A stretch of 64,000 bases of DNA from PWQG01 sp040882255 (GCA_040882255.1 JBBEBP010000019.1:23166-87165), one strand, 5' to 3'; counted from the first letter of the stretch, positions 26,860 through 36,582 are shown. Made by a program: numbers and translations. Notes: generated by a model not told the origin, from the sequence alone.

Positions 26860-27555
26860 TCAGAGAACGGCCTCTACATCCGCCTCGGCATCTGTTTCCA
26901 CTATCTGCCCATCGCGCAGACGGATGACGCGGGAACCATACGCCGCGCAGTGTTCCGAGTGCGTCACCATGACCACCGTAGCTCCGTCGCCGTTCAGGTC
27001 TCGGAGCAACTCCATCACATCATCACCATTGCGAGTATCAAGGTTGCCAGTGGGTTCGTCAGCCAGCAGCAACTTAGGTGCTCCAATCAACGCTCGTGCT
27101 ATGGCCACCCGCTGCTGCTGGCCTCCCGATAGCTGCTGGGGAAAATGCTTGCTTCGATGATCAACGGCAACACGCTCCAGAGCCCTCTCCACACGAGGAC
27201 GGCGCTCTGACAACGGCACACCCTGGTACAACAGCGCCAGATCGACGTTCTCGTATACTGTCAGCTCCTCAATCAAGTTGAAGCTTTGGAAAATCACACC
27301 GATATTGGCTTTCCTGATCCCGGCACGGCGAGTTTCGCCGTAGCCCGCCACCTCCTCTCCACGAAACAGATAATGTCCGCTTGTGGGCGTGTCCAGCATC
27401 CCCAACATATTCAGCAGTGTGGATTTTCCGCAGCCGGAGGGCCCCATGATCGAAACGAATTCCCCTTCGCTGATAGCCAGAGTGACGTCATTTAAGGCCG
27501 CGGTTTCGATTTCATCCGTACGATGAATCTTGCAGATGTTCTCCAACTCGATCAT
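26860..27555 (-). CDS. MacB/LolD-type ABC transporter ATPase
   Basis: 231 residues, the length of a free-standing LolD-like ATPase. Walker A is GPSGCGKST, the Q-loop lies in FQSFNLI, the signature is LSGGQQQRVAIARAL, and Walker B reads LLLADEPTGNLD, with an H-loop in VMVTHSEHC. The RBS GGAG lies 9 bases before the ATG. It powers the neighbouring FtsX permease. In typical MacB the ATPase is fused to the permease; here the two are separate genes. Confidence 0.95.
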   Translation of the reverse strand: MIELENICKIHRTDEIETAALNDVTLAISEGEFVSIMGPSGCGKSTLLNMLGMLDTPTSGHYLFRGEEVAGYGETRRAGIRKANIGVIFQSFNLIEELTVYENVDLALLYQGVPLSERRPRVERALERVAVDHRSKHFPQQLSGGQQQRVAIARALIGAPKLLLADEPTGNLDTRNGDDVMELLRDLNGDGATVVMVTHSEHCAAYGSRVIRLRDGQIVETDAEADVEAVL

Positions 27556-27578
27556 GGTATTTTTCTCCTTTTTCTACT

Positions 27579-28832
27579 CTATTGGATCAGCTGAACGCGC
27601 TCCGCATCCGAGATCGCTCCATAGCTGGAGGTAATGATCCTCTCTCCCTCAGCCAACCCCTGGGTGATTTCAAGCATGCGATTGTTTCGCCGCCCGACGG
27701 CGACTTCTCGTCGGTAGGCATACCCCTCGCTCTCGTCCAATACGAAAACCCAATTGCCGCCCGTCTCCTGAATAAAACTGCCAGCAGGGACAGTCAGTGT
27801 TTCAACGGGATCACCCAATACAAGGTCCAGCTGCAGAGATTGACCGCGCCGCAGGTTGTCCGGCATTACCTGATCGAATACCAGATCGATCATGAAAAGC
27901 CCGCTATTCACCTCTGGATACACCCGATCGACTCTGAGGTTGTATCGTTCGCCTCCTAGAGTGAATCGGGCTCGCTGGCCTTCCGTAACGCGAGTCAGAT
28001 AGAACTCGTCCACTTGGGCTACCACCTTGTAGTGGGCAACTACATCAATCTGCCCCAGACGTTCGCCCCGGCTCTTGCTCTCTCCGATTTCCACAGAAAG
28101 GGAGGTTAATTGTCCGCTGATCGGGGCCCGAACCTGCAGACTTTCAATGCTGTCCTGCGCCAATGTCAGATGCTCCTCGAGTTTGTCGATCTGCGTGGCA
28201 ATCTGCTGCTGGCGATCATTGCGGATGCGATTCTCTAGCACCTGCCGGGCCAAGGTGTTGTCAAGTAGCCGCTTCTGGTACGCAAGTTCGTCCTCAAGTG
28301 CCTCAATCTCCTCCCGAGAGATCAGTTCTTCACTCGCAAGATGACTCTGGCGACGCAACTGACGCTCCAGTGCCACGATCTGGTACTCGATATTTATAAT
28401 CTCCCTTTCTGTATGCAGCTTGGCAGTTTCCAGTCCATTGGCGATATTGTTCAAATTGTTAAGCTGCTCGGTGATGGCGGTATCATTGGCGGAGACACTA
28501 AGCCGCAGGTCAGTATTGCTCAGTTGAAGGAGACGTTGCCCCTCTTCAACGTGGCTACCCTCTTCGACAAAGACTTGCTCTACCACTCCACCATTGACGG
28601 CGTCCAGGAATACACTATTCAATGGTTGCACGGTACCGCGCACGGATGTGAAGTCTTCAAAACGTCTCCAACTAGCTTCGGAGATGGTGACTTGAGAAGT
28701 AGGCAGTCGAACTGTACGGATGGAGGCGTCCAGCAGATAGTACCGGACGACCACCACACTGATAATCAGAACGCCGACCAGCAGTACCCAGTGCCACCAG
28801 GGTCGTCTTTCTTTTTCTATGGGACGATCCAT
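27579..28832 (-). CDS. MacA/HlyD-type periplasmic adaptor protein
   Basis: About 417 residues from the ATG at 28832; a GTG two codons earlier is possible. A single N-terminal transmembrane helix (WHWVLLVGVLIISVVVVRYY) is followed by a biotinyl-lipoyl half motif (VEEGSHVEEGQRLLQL), a long coiled-coil hairpin (about 125-225), the second lipoyl half (VRAPISGQLTSLSVEIGE) and beta-barrel/MP domains ending near VQLIQ. It links the ABC permease to an outer-membrane channel, which is not encoded here, so a TolC-like partner elsewhere is implied. Confidence 0.93.
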   Translation of the reverse strand: MDRPIEKERRPWWHWVLLVGVLIISVVVVRYYLLDASIRTVRLPTSQVTISEASWRRFEDFTSVRGTVQPLNSVFLDAVNGGVVEQVFVEEGSHVEEGQRLLQLSNTDLRLSVSANDTAITEQLNNLNNIANGLETAKLHTEREIINIEYQIVALERQLRRQSHLASEELISREEIEALEDELAYQKRLLDNTLARQVLENRIRNDRQQQIATQIDKLEEHLTLAQDSIESLQVRAPISGQLTSLSVEIGESKSRGERLGQIDVVAHYKVVAQVDEFYLTRVTEGQRARFTLGGERYNLRVDRVYPEVNSGLFMIDLVFDQVMPDNLRRGQSLQLDLVLGDPVETLTVPAGSFIQETGGNWVFVLDESEGYAYRREVAVGRRNNRMLEITQGLAEGERIITSSYGAISDAERVQLIQ

Positions 28833-28915
28833 AACCACTTCTTATTCCCATCAGTTTTTTGCGCATATCATCCACATCGAAGCAGAATGCAAAAGGTGTC
28901 AGATGGATAGATCGC

Positions 28916-29692
28916 TCATCTACGCCTCGCAGGAACTCGGGATGTAAAATGGAAATCACAGGCTTGGTACCCATTCGCCTCTTCCTTACCGAGTAATTCT
29001 ATACCGCGATAAGTACCTGATTGATCTTCACGCTCGAATCGGTGGACGGTGTAGCGAAGTGAATCACTATCCTCGAGGTTGATTACCACTACACTCTCTT
29101 CGTTGTTCCAATCACCGCCTGTAAACGTCGAATATTCGCGCTTTTCGCTCTCATCCCAGTTAAAGACTTCCAGCATGACGGCACCATTTTCGTAAAGATT
29201 CAGCTCCGCGTCGGTGGCCGGACAGTCGCTGAAGTACACTCGAGACAGGCTCGAATCCGGTGCAGCGAGATTTTCTGTTCCCCTTTCGACTCTACTTTCT
29301 GCGGCTTCCAGATCCGTCACGTACAAACCGATATTGTCAGGGGTGAAAGAGTGTGTACCCGGTGAATACAGTTCAACCCGCACGTCCTGATAGCCCGCCT
29401 CGCCCATAACACGCTGCAGTTCCCGAATATGGCTCTGCGATCGCACGATTGTGGGAACAACTATGGTGGGATGCCTTAGACCCTGAGGAATCTCGGCAGA
29501 GCTGACCGACGCAGCCATACCTGCACTACGGATATCGCCCTTCAAACTCTCAACAGAGGCCTCATCCATGATGTCGGTAAACAGATGTACACGGGTCGGC
29601 GCTTGACATGCACCAAGCAAGCCGCAAACCGCAACCAAGATAGCGCATCTTCGAGCCTCACAGCCGCCCGTTAGTCTGGCGATATCAGACAT
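28916..29692 (-). CDS. Lipoprotein of unknown function in the exporter operon
   Basis: 258 residues with signal sequence and lipobox LLGAC (Cys about 29). The early part, IVVPTIVRSQSHIRELQRVM with alternating strands and helices, resembles a small SPOR- or OmpA-like alpha/beta sandwich. The C-terminal half reads as beta strands with an isolated Cys pair. I do not recognise the family. It is first in the leftward transcript that continues into the adaptor, ATPase and permease. A strong palindrome lies just upstream of its start, so it likely shares BlaI-type control and may present or sense the exported substrate. Confidence 0.6.
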   Translation of the reverse strand: MSDIARLTGGCEARRCAILVAVCGLLGACQAPTRVHLFTDIMDEASVESLKGDIRSAGMAASVSSAEIPQGLRHPTIVVPTIVRSQSHIRELQRVMGEAGYQDVRVELYSPGTHSFTPDNIGLYVTDLEAAESRVERGTENLAAPDSSLSRVYFSDCPATDAELNLYENGAVMLEVFNWDESEKREYSTFTGGDWNNEESVVVINLEDSDSLRYTVHRFEREDQSGTYRGIELLGKEEANGYQACDFHFTSRVPARRR

Positions 29693-29710
29693 CGGTGAAA
29701 TCAGCCCAAT

Positions 29711-29732
29711 TAGTGTTAATAGTTTAACACTA
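29711..29732. promoter_or_regulatory. Palindromic operator, probable BlaI-type site for the exporter operon
   Basis: Perfect 9-bp inverted repeat TAGTGTTAA-TAGT-TTAACACTA located 19 bases upstream of the lipoprotein start, in an AT-rich promoter region. The TGT/ACA half-site pattern and dyad fit BlaI/MecI/CopY-type operators. A BlaI homologue is encoded 1.5 kb away. Confidence 0.65.
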
Positions 29733-29845
29733 TGCTATATATTTAGCACACTTGTAAACAGCCTGGCCACACTAATTGAGTATCAGCAGGTTCATTGGTG
29801 GGAAATCAAAGATATGGACAAGCTACAGGTGGGGCACAGCAGATC

Positions 29846-31201
29846 TCAGAGGTCTTCCAGCTCATAGCGGAAAACGTATTGAACTCCGCTGACCGGCACC
29901 GGTACGCCATCTATCACTTTCGGACGGTACTCGACGGCCGCCGTTGCCTCGATAGCACTTTGATCGAAAACGCCCGAGGGATCGGCTTTGACAATCTCAA
30001 TCGAATCCCGAGGAACCCGACCAGACTCATCTACGCTGAAACGTACCTGAACCGTGCCTTCCTGACGATTCTGTCTGGCTTGTTCGGGATAGTGGGCCTG
30101 CGCACGCGGATCCGCCAACGGATACAGGTCGACTTGATCTCCCATTTGAGATGAATCTGGCAAAGCGATGACATTGGTGGTCGCCAGCGCAAACAATAAC
30201 GTGCCAATGCAAATTGTCAAAAGCAGTGCTATGGCCCGGTATTCCCGCAACGCCGAAACACCTCCAACCTCTGCTCGCAGGATACGCTGCAATCGTCTGC
30301 GTAACACCCCACCCGTCACGGACTGGGATATCATGCCAAACTTTTGTCGGGGCAGGGAGCCCGCACCCAGACAGCATTGAGCGACAAAGAGCAGGCTGCG
30401 TGCGTAATCACAGTCATTCCGGCCACTAGCGACCACATCCGCATCACAGCTGTACTCAGCTTCTCGGTGAAAGCATCGCATTGCCCACCAGACAAGCGGG
30501 TTTGCCCAGAACAGGCAAGCTGCTGTTTGAGCTATCACAAGGGCAACCCAGTCAAAGCGCCGAATATGACAAAGCTCATGAACAAGTACGTCCTCTAGTA
30601 CGTTCGCGTCCCAGTGCACGGCCTGCTCCGGCAATGCGACCATCGGGCGCCGGAAACCAAAGGAGACCGGAGTGCGGATATCAGGGTGAACCCCCAGAGC
30701 GACTGGCCGAGTAATGCCCAGGTTCCGACTAATTGATTCCAGCCGCCCATCCCAATAGACATCGGCGGAGGGCAACGATTCTCGGCGAACGCAGCGCACT
30801 TGATACAAACCCCAAGCCAGGCGTCCCACTAGAAGCAAAGCTACGCCCAAATAGACGGCCACCAGCCACCATCCCCATATCGAGTCTTTCTGTGAAAGAC
30901 TCCCCGCCGATTGGAACTGCTCATTGACAGGGATTACTATCAAGGAGCGCAGATCTGGTAGATCCCCCGGCACCAGCCGGATTAGCAACTCTATACCCGC
31001 CAGTACCGGTAAAGACAACATCCCCACGGTCCAGATCAGGTATCGTGAGCGGCTTTGTAGTTTGAAAGACGCAACACCAGCAAGAAGGAAAACAACCAGC
31101 AGAACGACTAGTGACTTGATCAGAAGGTCAAGCAGAATCGCCGCTCCAGGGATGGCGAGGAAAGACGCTATCAACGCGTCAGGAGTTGCGAGAAGTCCCA
31201 T
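29846..31201 (-). CDS. BlaR1-like M56 membrane metallopeptidase with TonB C-terminal domain
   Basis: 451 residues. Four or more membrane helices are seen (residues about 20-45, 55-75, 110-130, 330-355). The cytoplasmic zinc-protease segment has HELCH with a following RRFDW and, downstream, CFHREAEYSCD, the M56 pattern. A C-terminal TonB-type domain follows (about 365-451; VQVRFSVDESGRVPRDS, FRYELEDL). BlaR1 relatives sense an envelope ligand and trigger cleavage of the BlaI repressor. The TonB-like end replaces the penicillin-binding sensor, so the ligand is probably not a beta-lactam. It overlaps the BlaI gene by 23 bases, which indicates co-translation. Confidence 0.9.
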   Translation of the reverse strand: MGLLATPDALIASFLAIPGAAILLDLLIKSLVVLLVVFLLAGVASFKLQSRSRYLIWTVGMLSLPVLAGIELLIRLVPGDLPDLRSLIVIPVNEQFQSAGSLSQKDSIWGWWLVAVYLGVALLLVGRLAWGLYQVRCVRRESLPSADVYWDGRLESISRNLGITRPVALGVHPDIRTPVSFGFRRPMVALPEQAVHWDANVLEDVLVHELCHIRRFDWVALVIAQTAACLFWANPLVWWAMRCFHREAEYSCDADVVASGRNDCDYARSLLFVAQCCLGAGSLPRQKFGMISQSVTGGVLRRRLQRILRAEVGGVSALREYRAIALLLTICIGTLLFALATTNVIALPDSSQMGDQVDLYPLADPRAQAHYPEQARQNRQEGTVQVRFSVDESGRVPRDSIEIVKADPSGVFDQSAIEATAAVEYRPKVIDGVPVPVSGVQYVFRYELEDL

Positions 31202-31622
31202 TGCCCTTACCTCGGCTGCCAGAGGTGGATTCAGTTTTATTCTTGTGCTGCTCGATCATCACCTCAAGCTGCTCCAGCTCCTCTTTGGACCAGCCCTTAT
31301 TCGGCATCTGCAGCAATGTGTTGACGGCCTGGTATGGGGAATCCCGAAAAAACGTAGATACCACATTGCCCAGCGCTCGGTGGGCGGCCGTCTTTCGGTC
31401 CACTACCGGGGAATAGACATACCGCAGGCCGCTCTCCCGATGGGTTACATGCCCCTTAGTCTCCAGCTTGCCCAGGAACGTGCGCACGGACGAATAGCTC
31501 AAGTCATCTTCCAATTGGATCATTACATCCTTGACGCTGGCAGACTCCAGCCGGTAAAGGATATCCATGATCTGCCGCTCCCGGCGACTGAGCTGATCAG
31601 GCTTTACCACTTTGGCACCCAA
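31179..31622 (-). CDS. BlaI/MecI/CopY-family repressor
   Basis: About 147 residues. An N-terminal winged helix with SRRERQIMDILYRLESASVKDV and YSSVRTFLGKLETKGHV precedes a short dimerisation/cleavage region. The frame starts at a TTG (31622), or at a GTG four codons in; neither has a strong RBS. It is expected to repress itself and the exporter operon until cleaved by the M56 protease. A GC-rich Ser/Gly tail is present. Confidence 0.9.
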   Translation of the reverse strand: MGAKVVKPDQLSRRERQIMDILYRLESASVKDVMIQLEDDLSYSSVRTFLGKLETKGHVTHRESGLRYVYSPVVDRKTAAHRALGNVVSTFFRDSPYQAVNTLLQMPNKGWSKEELEQLEVMIEQHKNKTESTSGSRGKGNGTSRNS

Positions 31623-31638
31623 GATAAGTAAAAGGTCA

Positions 31639-31654
31639 TGTTAACAAAGTAACA
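31639..31654. promoter_or_regulatory. Possible BlaI operator in front of the repressor gene
   Basis: TGTTA-ACAAAG-TAACA inverted repeat just upstream of the BlaI start, with TGTAAACA nearby at 31660-31667. The half-sites resemble the TGTTAA/TTAACA of the palindrome at 29711-29732. Autoregulation by BlaI would fit. Confidence 0.5.
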
Positions 31655-31669
31655 GCACGTGTAAACATC

Positions 31670-32429
31670 ACTGTCCCCACAATTTCACCGACTTCAAAGT
31701 GAGTCACCTGGAAGCGCCCTCTTTCCAAGTCGTCGGATATCCACAGCCAGTAGATTATCGCGCGATACCCGTTCAGAGCACTGAGCGGAATCAACTCGCT
31801 ATCACTGCAATTGAGTATTTGACAGAGGCAATCGACAACTGGTCTGACTACGCATCAAAGCAGGTGCAGCGCAGAAGCTGCTCTCGTTGTCGTACCCAGG
31901 AAAGACTTGTCACTTCCGCTCGCTCGCTGCCGCACCCAGTCACCCGTTCGATGCAATCTATGTTGGGCTTTACGGTAGAAGTCGGTCATACGAAGTAATC
32001 TGACAGGAAAGCGAAACATTGGTATGCCCAAAGACGGAGTGTTACGATTTCGCACACTCAGTGTGCAAAGATTGATCAGCTTATATTGAGCGAAAACAGG
32101 CAGAATGTGTCCCAATCAAAGTCCAACCCGGGCCAGTCGTGGCCCACGAGGGACCTGAATAGGTCAGAACTACCCCATGCGGGTCCAAAATGGACCATCG
32201 GTTTTGCTCGTAAAAGTGAGATTGGTAGGCGGGGTCGGGCTTTTCCGCAGGCAGGACGTTATAGTAGTTATATAACATTATAACTTATTATAATTTATTC
32301 TAACATATTATAACCCAAAAGTCCATGCTTTTTATCCATTTCACTGAGGTGCACTGCGACGAACTTTGCGTTCACACTCAACGAGTGCGAAAAGCATTGC
32401 TTGACATAAAACATCGAACCCTCAACCCG
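31670..32429. other. Non-coding stretch with an AT-rich TTATAA-repeat patch
   Basis: No recognisable gene. At about 32263-32313 a 50-base patch contains repeated TTATA/TATAAC units within runs of A and T, immediately preceded by GC-rich sequence. Short, unsupported open frames cover the rest. The 32102-32118 region has GAATGTGTCC, also found at 40445 beside IS debris, so part of this stretch may be IS-end material. Confidence 0.45.
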
Positions 32430-32820
32430 AGAACCACGTGATAGAGCCCAGGATCGTGCTCACCTTCTCGTACCGAGGGCTAATCAGGCGAAAGAGCAGG
32501 CTGGTTTCTTCCCGGTTCATCGGCAGGTGCCGGCGCTCTTCTTCGAAGCATTCAGCGGGGTATATTCATCGAACTAGCGCAGCTGGCGATGATCGGTATG
32601 TGCGCTCAGCCACTGCTCCACTTGCAGGCTCAAGCGTCTCAGGCGTTCGACCTTACCCTTGGCATGACCCCGGCATGAACGACAAGCTACGGGGTGAACC
32701 CGCAATAATTAGCCAGTGCGAGGATATCCTCGTTGAACCGCACTTGTCCTGCCAGGGGTATTACACCAACATCGCTGCCTTCTCGTTGTCGAGCACTACC
32801 CCGGCAAGGGCGCCGCCAAA
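32430..32820 (-). pseudogene. IS21-family remnant (istA end joined to istB part)
   Basis: Reading right to left on the minus strand, traces of an IstA integrase domain appear: VVLDNEKAA, then ANYCGF, KVERLRRLSLQVEQWLSAHTDHRQL, all in shifting frames with stops. These run into FDEYTP, then an IstB segment MNREETSLLFRLISPRYEKVS. Most of both genes is missing. Confidence 0.75.
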
Positions 32821-32978
32821 GTGGCGGAAAGCGGCACGAACGACTCAGAGGCATGCTTACTGTTGTGGCTGTCGCGGTGGCGAGGGCATGGAAACGATAG
32901 GGAAAACAGAGATTGCTTTCCGCTGCACCTATCCCGCTCGATGCGCCAACCATTCGTACACGTGGCTGGGGGTGTGTG

Positions 32979-33370
32979 ATGGCTCGTCCCACGGGCCATC
33001 ACTTGAATGCCTGAGACTGCGCTGAAGCTCCACTGCACAACGGCCCCGTCCCCGGAGCGCTGCGCACGCTGGCACATTCGAAAGCCCGTCCCACGGGCTC
33101 TCAGGAGCCAGAAGTTCCGCTGTAGGCTTCTCTTTACAGTGGCCCCGTCCCACGGGGACGTTGTACAGCGATATAACGCTGCGTAGCGACAGAACCAGGA
33201 CAGGTGTGAAGTAGTAATGACGTTGCCCTGAAACTGTGCCACATCTGGAGGCCAGGCCCGGGAGTCTTCAACTCCCGTATACGACACCGCCATGGCGGCC
33301 CGTCCCACGGGCCCCGCGCGGCAGTCTGAGACCTCGCTGGCAACGTCACTGACCAGTGTCCCGGTCTCAC
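32979..33370. repeat. Palindrome array 1 with constant CCC loops
   Basis: Four or more short hairpins of the form N-GT-CCC-AC-N' lie at 32979-32999, 33083-33099, 33143-33157 and 33297-33313. The stems differ (ATGGCTCGT, AGCCCGT, CCCCGT, GGCCCGT) yet each pairs with its own partner, with one wobble in the first. A different hairpin with CGGGAGT / ACTCCCG arms sits at about 33259-33277. The same two hairpin types alternate in the arrays at 35.2 and 46.1 kb. No protein-coding sense is seen. Confidence 0.8.
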
Positions 33371-33414
33371 GGGCCCGCTGCCTACAGCGAGCCATGAATC
33401 GATCCCGCCAGGCC

Positions 33415-34206
33415 ACTAATGCGCACTGTTACTGCGCCGATGGCACCTGGAAGCCCTGCTCGTCCATCACGGTTTGGTCGACTGGCTACCGGCGCTTGCA
33501 GCAACAACTGGCTGAGGCGGAGCGCTTGCTCGCTGCCACGCGTAAGCGCAGTCACGGTAACACCGTCAATCGAATTCTCGCGCTGGGCAACCAACCCCAG
33601 AGCGACTCATTGAGCTACCGGGCACTTCAAAAATGCTTCGGGCGCTCTGTTAAAGTACGGGCGACCGGGGCGCTGATCGAGCAACTGCGCCGCAAGTCTG
33701 AAAGCGCCGGCGGCGCCCTGATCGATCTCGATAACCGGAGCCTGAAACTGTCGCAATACGATCACTTCACCGATGCCTGCACGAAGAAATCGCTCAGCGA
33801 GCGCTGGCACAGGTTGGGTGATAGATCAGGGGTGGTGCAGCGCGACCTGTACTCGGCATTTCTCGCACGGGTCGTTCATGACAATACCCTCCACCCGAGC
33901 CGGGCCGTCAAGGCCTGGCCGGCTGCGCAGTCGCTGTTAGGCCGTGCGGGGTGGGTCCGGGATCAACCGGTGAGTGTGGCGACCGTGCTTGCCACCACGA
34001 CGGGCTTGCCTGCGCCAATCAAACGCCGGCGCATGCCTTCGTCAGAACCGGTCGCACGGCAAAGGACCTTCGCCCTGAGCGATACTTCGGAAGTTGTAGG
34101 CCGATGCCAAGAGCCAAAGGGAGTTCAGGGAGACGGACCTAGAACCCCCGCCTTTAGGCGTGGGGAGACTCAGCCAAATTTCAGGCACAGCTATCCTAAA
34201 GGCTAG
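33415..34206 (+). pseudogene. TnpB-like (IS605/IS1341-type) nuclease relic
   Basis: Only the C-terminal half is recognisable: ADGTWK, YRRLQQQLAEAERLLAATRKR, NRILALGN, LSYRALQKCFGRSVKVRA, KLSQYDHF, LSERWHRL and QRDLYSAFLA. These match a TnpB lineage, including the last RuvC Asp (QRDLYSA). The N-terminal half with the first RuvC Asp is absent. The Glu position in the second motif reads SDSLSY, and the Cys residues of the zinc ribbon are lost. It is transcribed toward an IS605-type right end immediately downstream. Confidence 0.8.
34141..34173 (+). mobile_element. IS605-type right end / TnpB guide-RNA 3' hairpin
   Basis: A hairpin with CCCCCGCC and GGCGTGGGG arms around TTTA, followed by AGACTCAG, has the shape of an IS200/IS605 right end, which also forms the 3' part of the TnpB omega-RNA scaffold. 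Sequence right after it, starting CCAAATTTCAGG at 34174, matches the start of the second 1.3-kb repeat at 45152. That fixes the element's edge by comparison with an uninterrupted copy. Confidence 0.75.
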
Positions 34207-35525
34207 CCGGCTAGTCAGCAGCTCGCTGGAGTCGGCTGGTAGCGCCGGCTGTCCCTGCCGCGCTCCGGTCGCCTTGTTGCTACAGCCGGCTGTATGCAGC
34301 GGGCGGCGGTGAGCGGGGAGCCGCCCCTGCAAGGGCGGTCATCTCCAGGGCGCTGTGAGCGGCGCTGCTTCGTCCTTGGCGAGCTGCTCAAGACCCGACC
34401 TTTGTCCCGCCTGAGTCGTCCTGCAGCGACGCTCCAGGCTGCTCTCGCTCCCCGCGCTCTCCAGTCCGGCCTAAGTCTTCCTGCAGTGACGCTCCCAGGC
34501 TGCTCTCGCCTCCCGCGCTCTCCAATCCGGCCGAAATGGCCAGTGTGTGCGCAGCAGGCCGGGCAGGCCCGACCTGCTACTTACTGCCTTACTTGGTGCG
34601 GCGACCTGTAATTGTCCGGGCAGCTCTCTGTCGTGTATTCGCCCCGTAGTCCGCCGTGAAACCCGACCCGTTACCCGCTGCGCCAAGGCGCCGGTCAGCC
34701 CTGAGGCAGACCGGCTTGCTTTAACTCCCCTGCCTCTGCACCCCGATCCGCAGTGACACTCCGGGAATGCTCCGGTAAGACAGCTGGCTGACCACCCTCC
34801 CAGCAAGAGGCACCACACACCCGACGCCACCAACCCTGTTTTTTGTTTGCCCTCAAACTATATAGGGTGTCGTTTTCGCGAAAATTATTAGGGGTTGACA
34901 ACTATTTATTTTTATTTCCCGAAAAACGGCCCAAAAAACACCTCCCGGAACCACACTGAGACTAGCTATAAAATAGTATTATTTCAGTATTTTACATAAT
35001 CTTTCTAATGCGGATCACTCGTTCCGTAAAAATCAGAAATTAGCGAAAAATAATTGTGATAAATTGTTACAGAGAGGGGTTACCCCCCCCTCCCGGGATG
35101 AATTCCCAGTTACCCCAGCCTGGCTGGTAGCCATTCGAACGAGCAGCCGAGAGGTTGGTGTATGAGGGCCGCGCTCGGGAGTCAGAGACTCCCGTGTACG
35201 TTACTGCCATAATGGCCCGTCCCACGGGGCGTTATGGCAGTGCTGCCACGACGCCGCATCTGTAGGCCCGTCCCACGGGCCCCGCGGGAGTCGCAGACCC
35301 CGCTGAACCTCCACTACACAGCGGGGCCCCGTCCCACGGGGCCAACTTGTCAGTGCTGCGAACTGCAAACCGCCTTTCCCGAGGCCGCATCATAGCGAAG
35401 TATGCCACCTGTCCCACAGGTGGCATCCTCGTGACCGCAGGCTGCGAGCGGATAACTCACAGGCGAACACGGCGAGCTGGCCGGCGCCTGTTTGCATGCA
35501 AAGCAAAGTAGGCGGAATAAGCAGG
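34174..35525. repeat. 1.3-kb non-coding direct repeat, copy 1
   Basis: Direct repeat of 45152-46450. The core, about 34542-35137, matches the other copy at an offset of 10901 bases with no mismatch seen by eye. The flanks on both sides (34174-34530 and 35150-35525) are only moderately similar and carry small insertions and deletions. The core has a GC-rich half, then an AT-rich half with TTGACA near 34897. Short minus-strand frames (34471-34833, 34695-34901) are conserved only because the DNA is conserved. The right flank holds palindrome array 2. Confidence 0.85.
35160..35430. repeat. Palindrome array 2 with constant CCC loops
   Basis: Hairpins with a CCC triloop lie at 35203-35241 (a long stem, ACTGCCATAA paired to TTATGGCAGT outside CCCGT/ACGGG), 35265-35281, 35325-35343 (GGCCCCGT) and 35402-35426 (ATGCCACCTGT with ACAGGTGGCAT, 11 bp). 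Between them are CGGGAGTC-AGA-GACTCCCG at about 35176-35194 and a GCGGG..CCCGC variant at 35283-35302. The alternating order is shared with arrays 1 and 3. Confidence 0.85.
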
Positions 35526-35635
35526 AGATTGATCTCAACTCAAAATTGGTACCGCCGCTGCAACGCAGCTCAACGTCAGCATAAGACGTAGAGAACAGTG
35601 AATATAGCGCAGGCATGCCCCTTCGCATGCCTGTG

Positions 35636-36420
35636 TAAGAGCGTGAGCGAATCTTGCTACCGCTACCGTCCGAAGCTGAATTCGGAGGATGCAGTGATCG
35701 TCGACTGACTGCTGCGCCTCACGACAGCCAACAGACGACGGGGACTCGGGCTGTGCTTTCTGCATCTGTGTAACGTGCGTAGATTTCCCTGGAATCACAA
35801 GCGTGTATACCGCCTGTACCAAGAGCTGGAGTTGAACCTGAGGATCAAACCGAGACGACGCATCAAGCGGGACAAGCCGGATGCTCTCAGCGTACCGACT
35901 ACTGCTAACCAGATGTGGTCGATGGACTTCATGAGTGACACCCTGAGCGATAGCCGCACGCTCAGAACCTTCAATGTAATCGACGATTACAATCGTGAGA
36001 GCCTGCGCATCGATGTTGATCCGTCGTTGCCCGGCGTTCGTGTGATCCGCAAGCTGAAGCAGATCATAGTATGGTGCGGCGATTCGCCTGGACAACGGGC
36101 CGGAAGACATCGCGCAGTCACTGATCGACGGGGCAAACGACAAGCGGATCACGCTGTTCTATATCCAGCCAGGAAAGCCGACCCAGAATGCTTACATCGA
36201 ATACTTCAACCGGACGACTCCTCATGAATGGCTGGATCTACATCAGTTCCACTCGATCAGTGACCCGGGGGAGCTGGCAACCGAATGACAGTGGCAATAC
36301 AACGATCAGAGGCCCCACACAGGCATCAGAGGCGTACCACCCCGCTGATTACTGATGGCAGCATGAGTTTGTACGTACATCTGCTGCGGAAAATGGGAGG
36401 ATTGCACCGGGCGCCGCGCC
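35636..36420 (+). pseudogene. IS3-family transposase pseudogene (OrfB)
   Basis: Consecutive pieces of an IS3-type OrfB in shifting frames: YRYRPKLNSEDAVIVD then a stop, HKRVYRLYQELELNLRI, QMWSMDFMSDTLSDSR with the first catalytic Asp, VIDDYNRESL, DNGPEDIA, TQNAYIEYFNRT and WQYNDQRPHTGI. At least one nonsense codon and two frameshifts are present. The same element family left the remnant at 12.1 kb. Confidence 0.9.
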
Positions 36421-36582
36421 AGCTTCGTCGTGCTCACCGCCGACCCGCTGGCCGAAATTCGCAATACCCGGTGAATCGAATCGGTGTATCTGAACGGGCG
36501 GGAGGTTGCTCGGAACGGGATTGCGAGTTCGCTGCGGGGCGCCCGACCAGCCGTGCCACCTCCACTGTGAGGGGTAAGACGT

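Noticed and set aside
34471..34901. Open frames of 68-120 codons inside the 1.3-kb repeat, also present in copy 2.
   Set aside because: They are conserved only because the DNA is identical, show no family motif, and differ in length between copies where flanks diverge. More likely non-coding.
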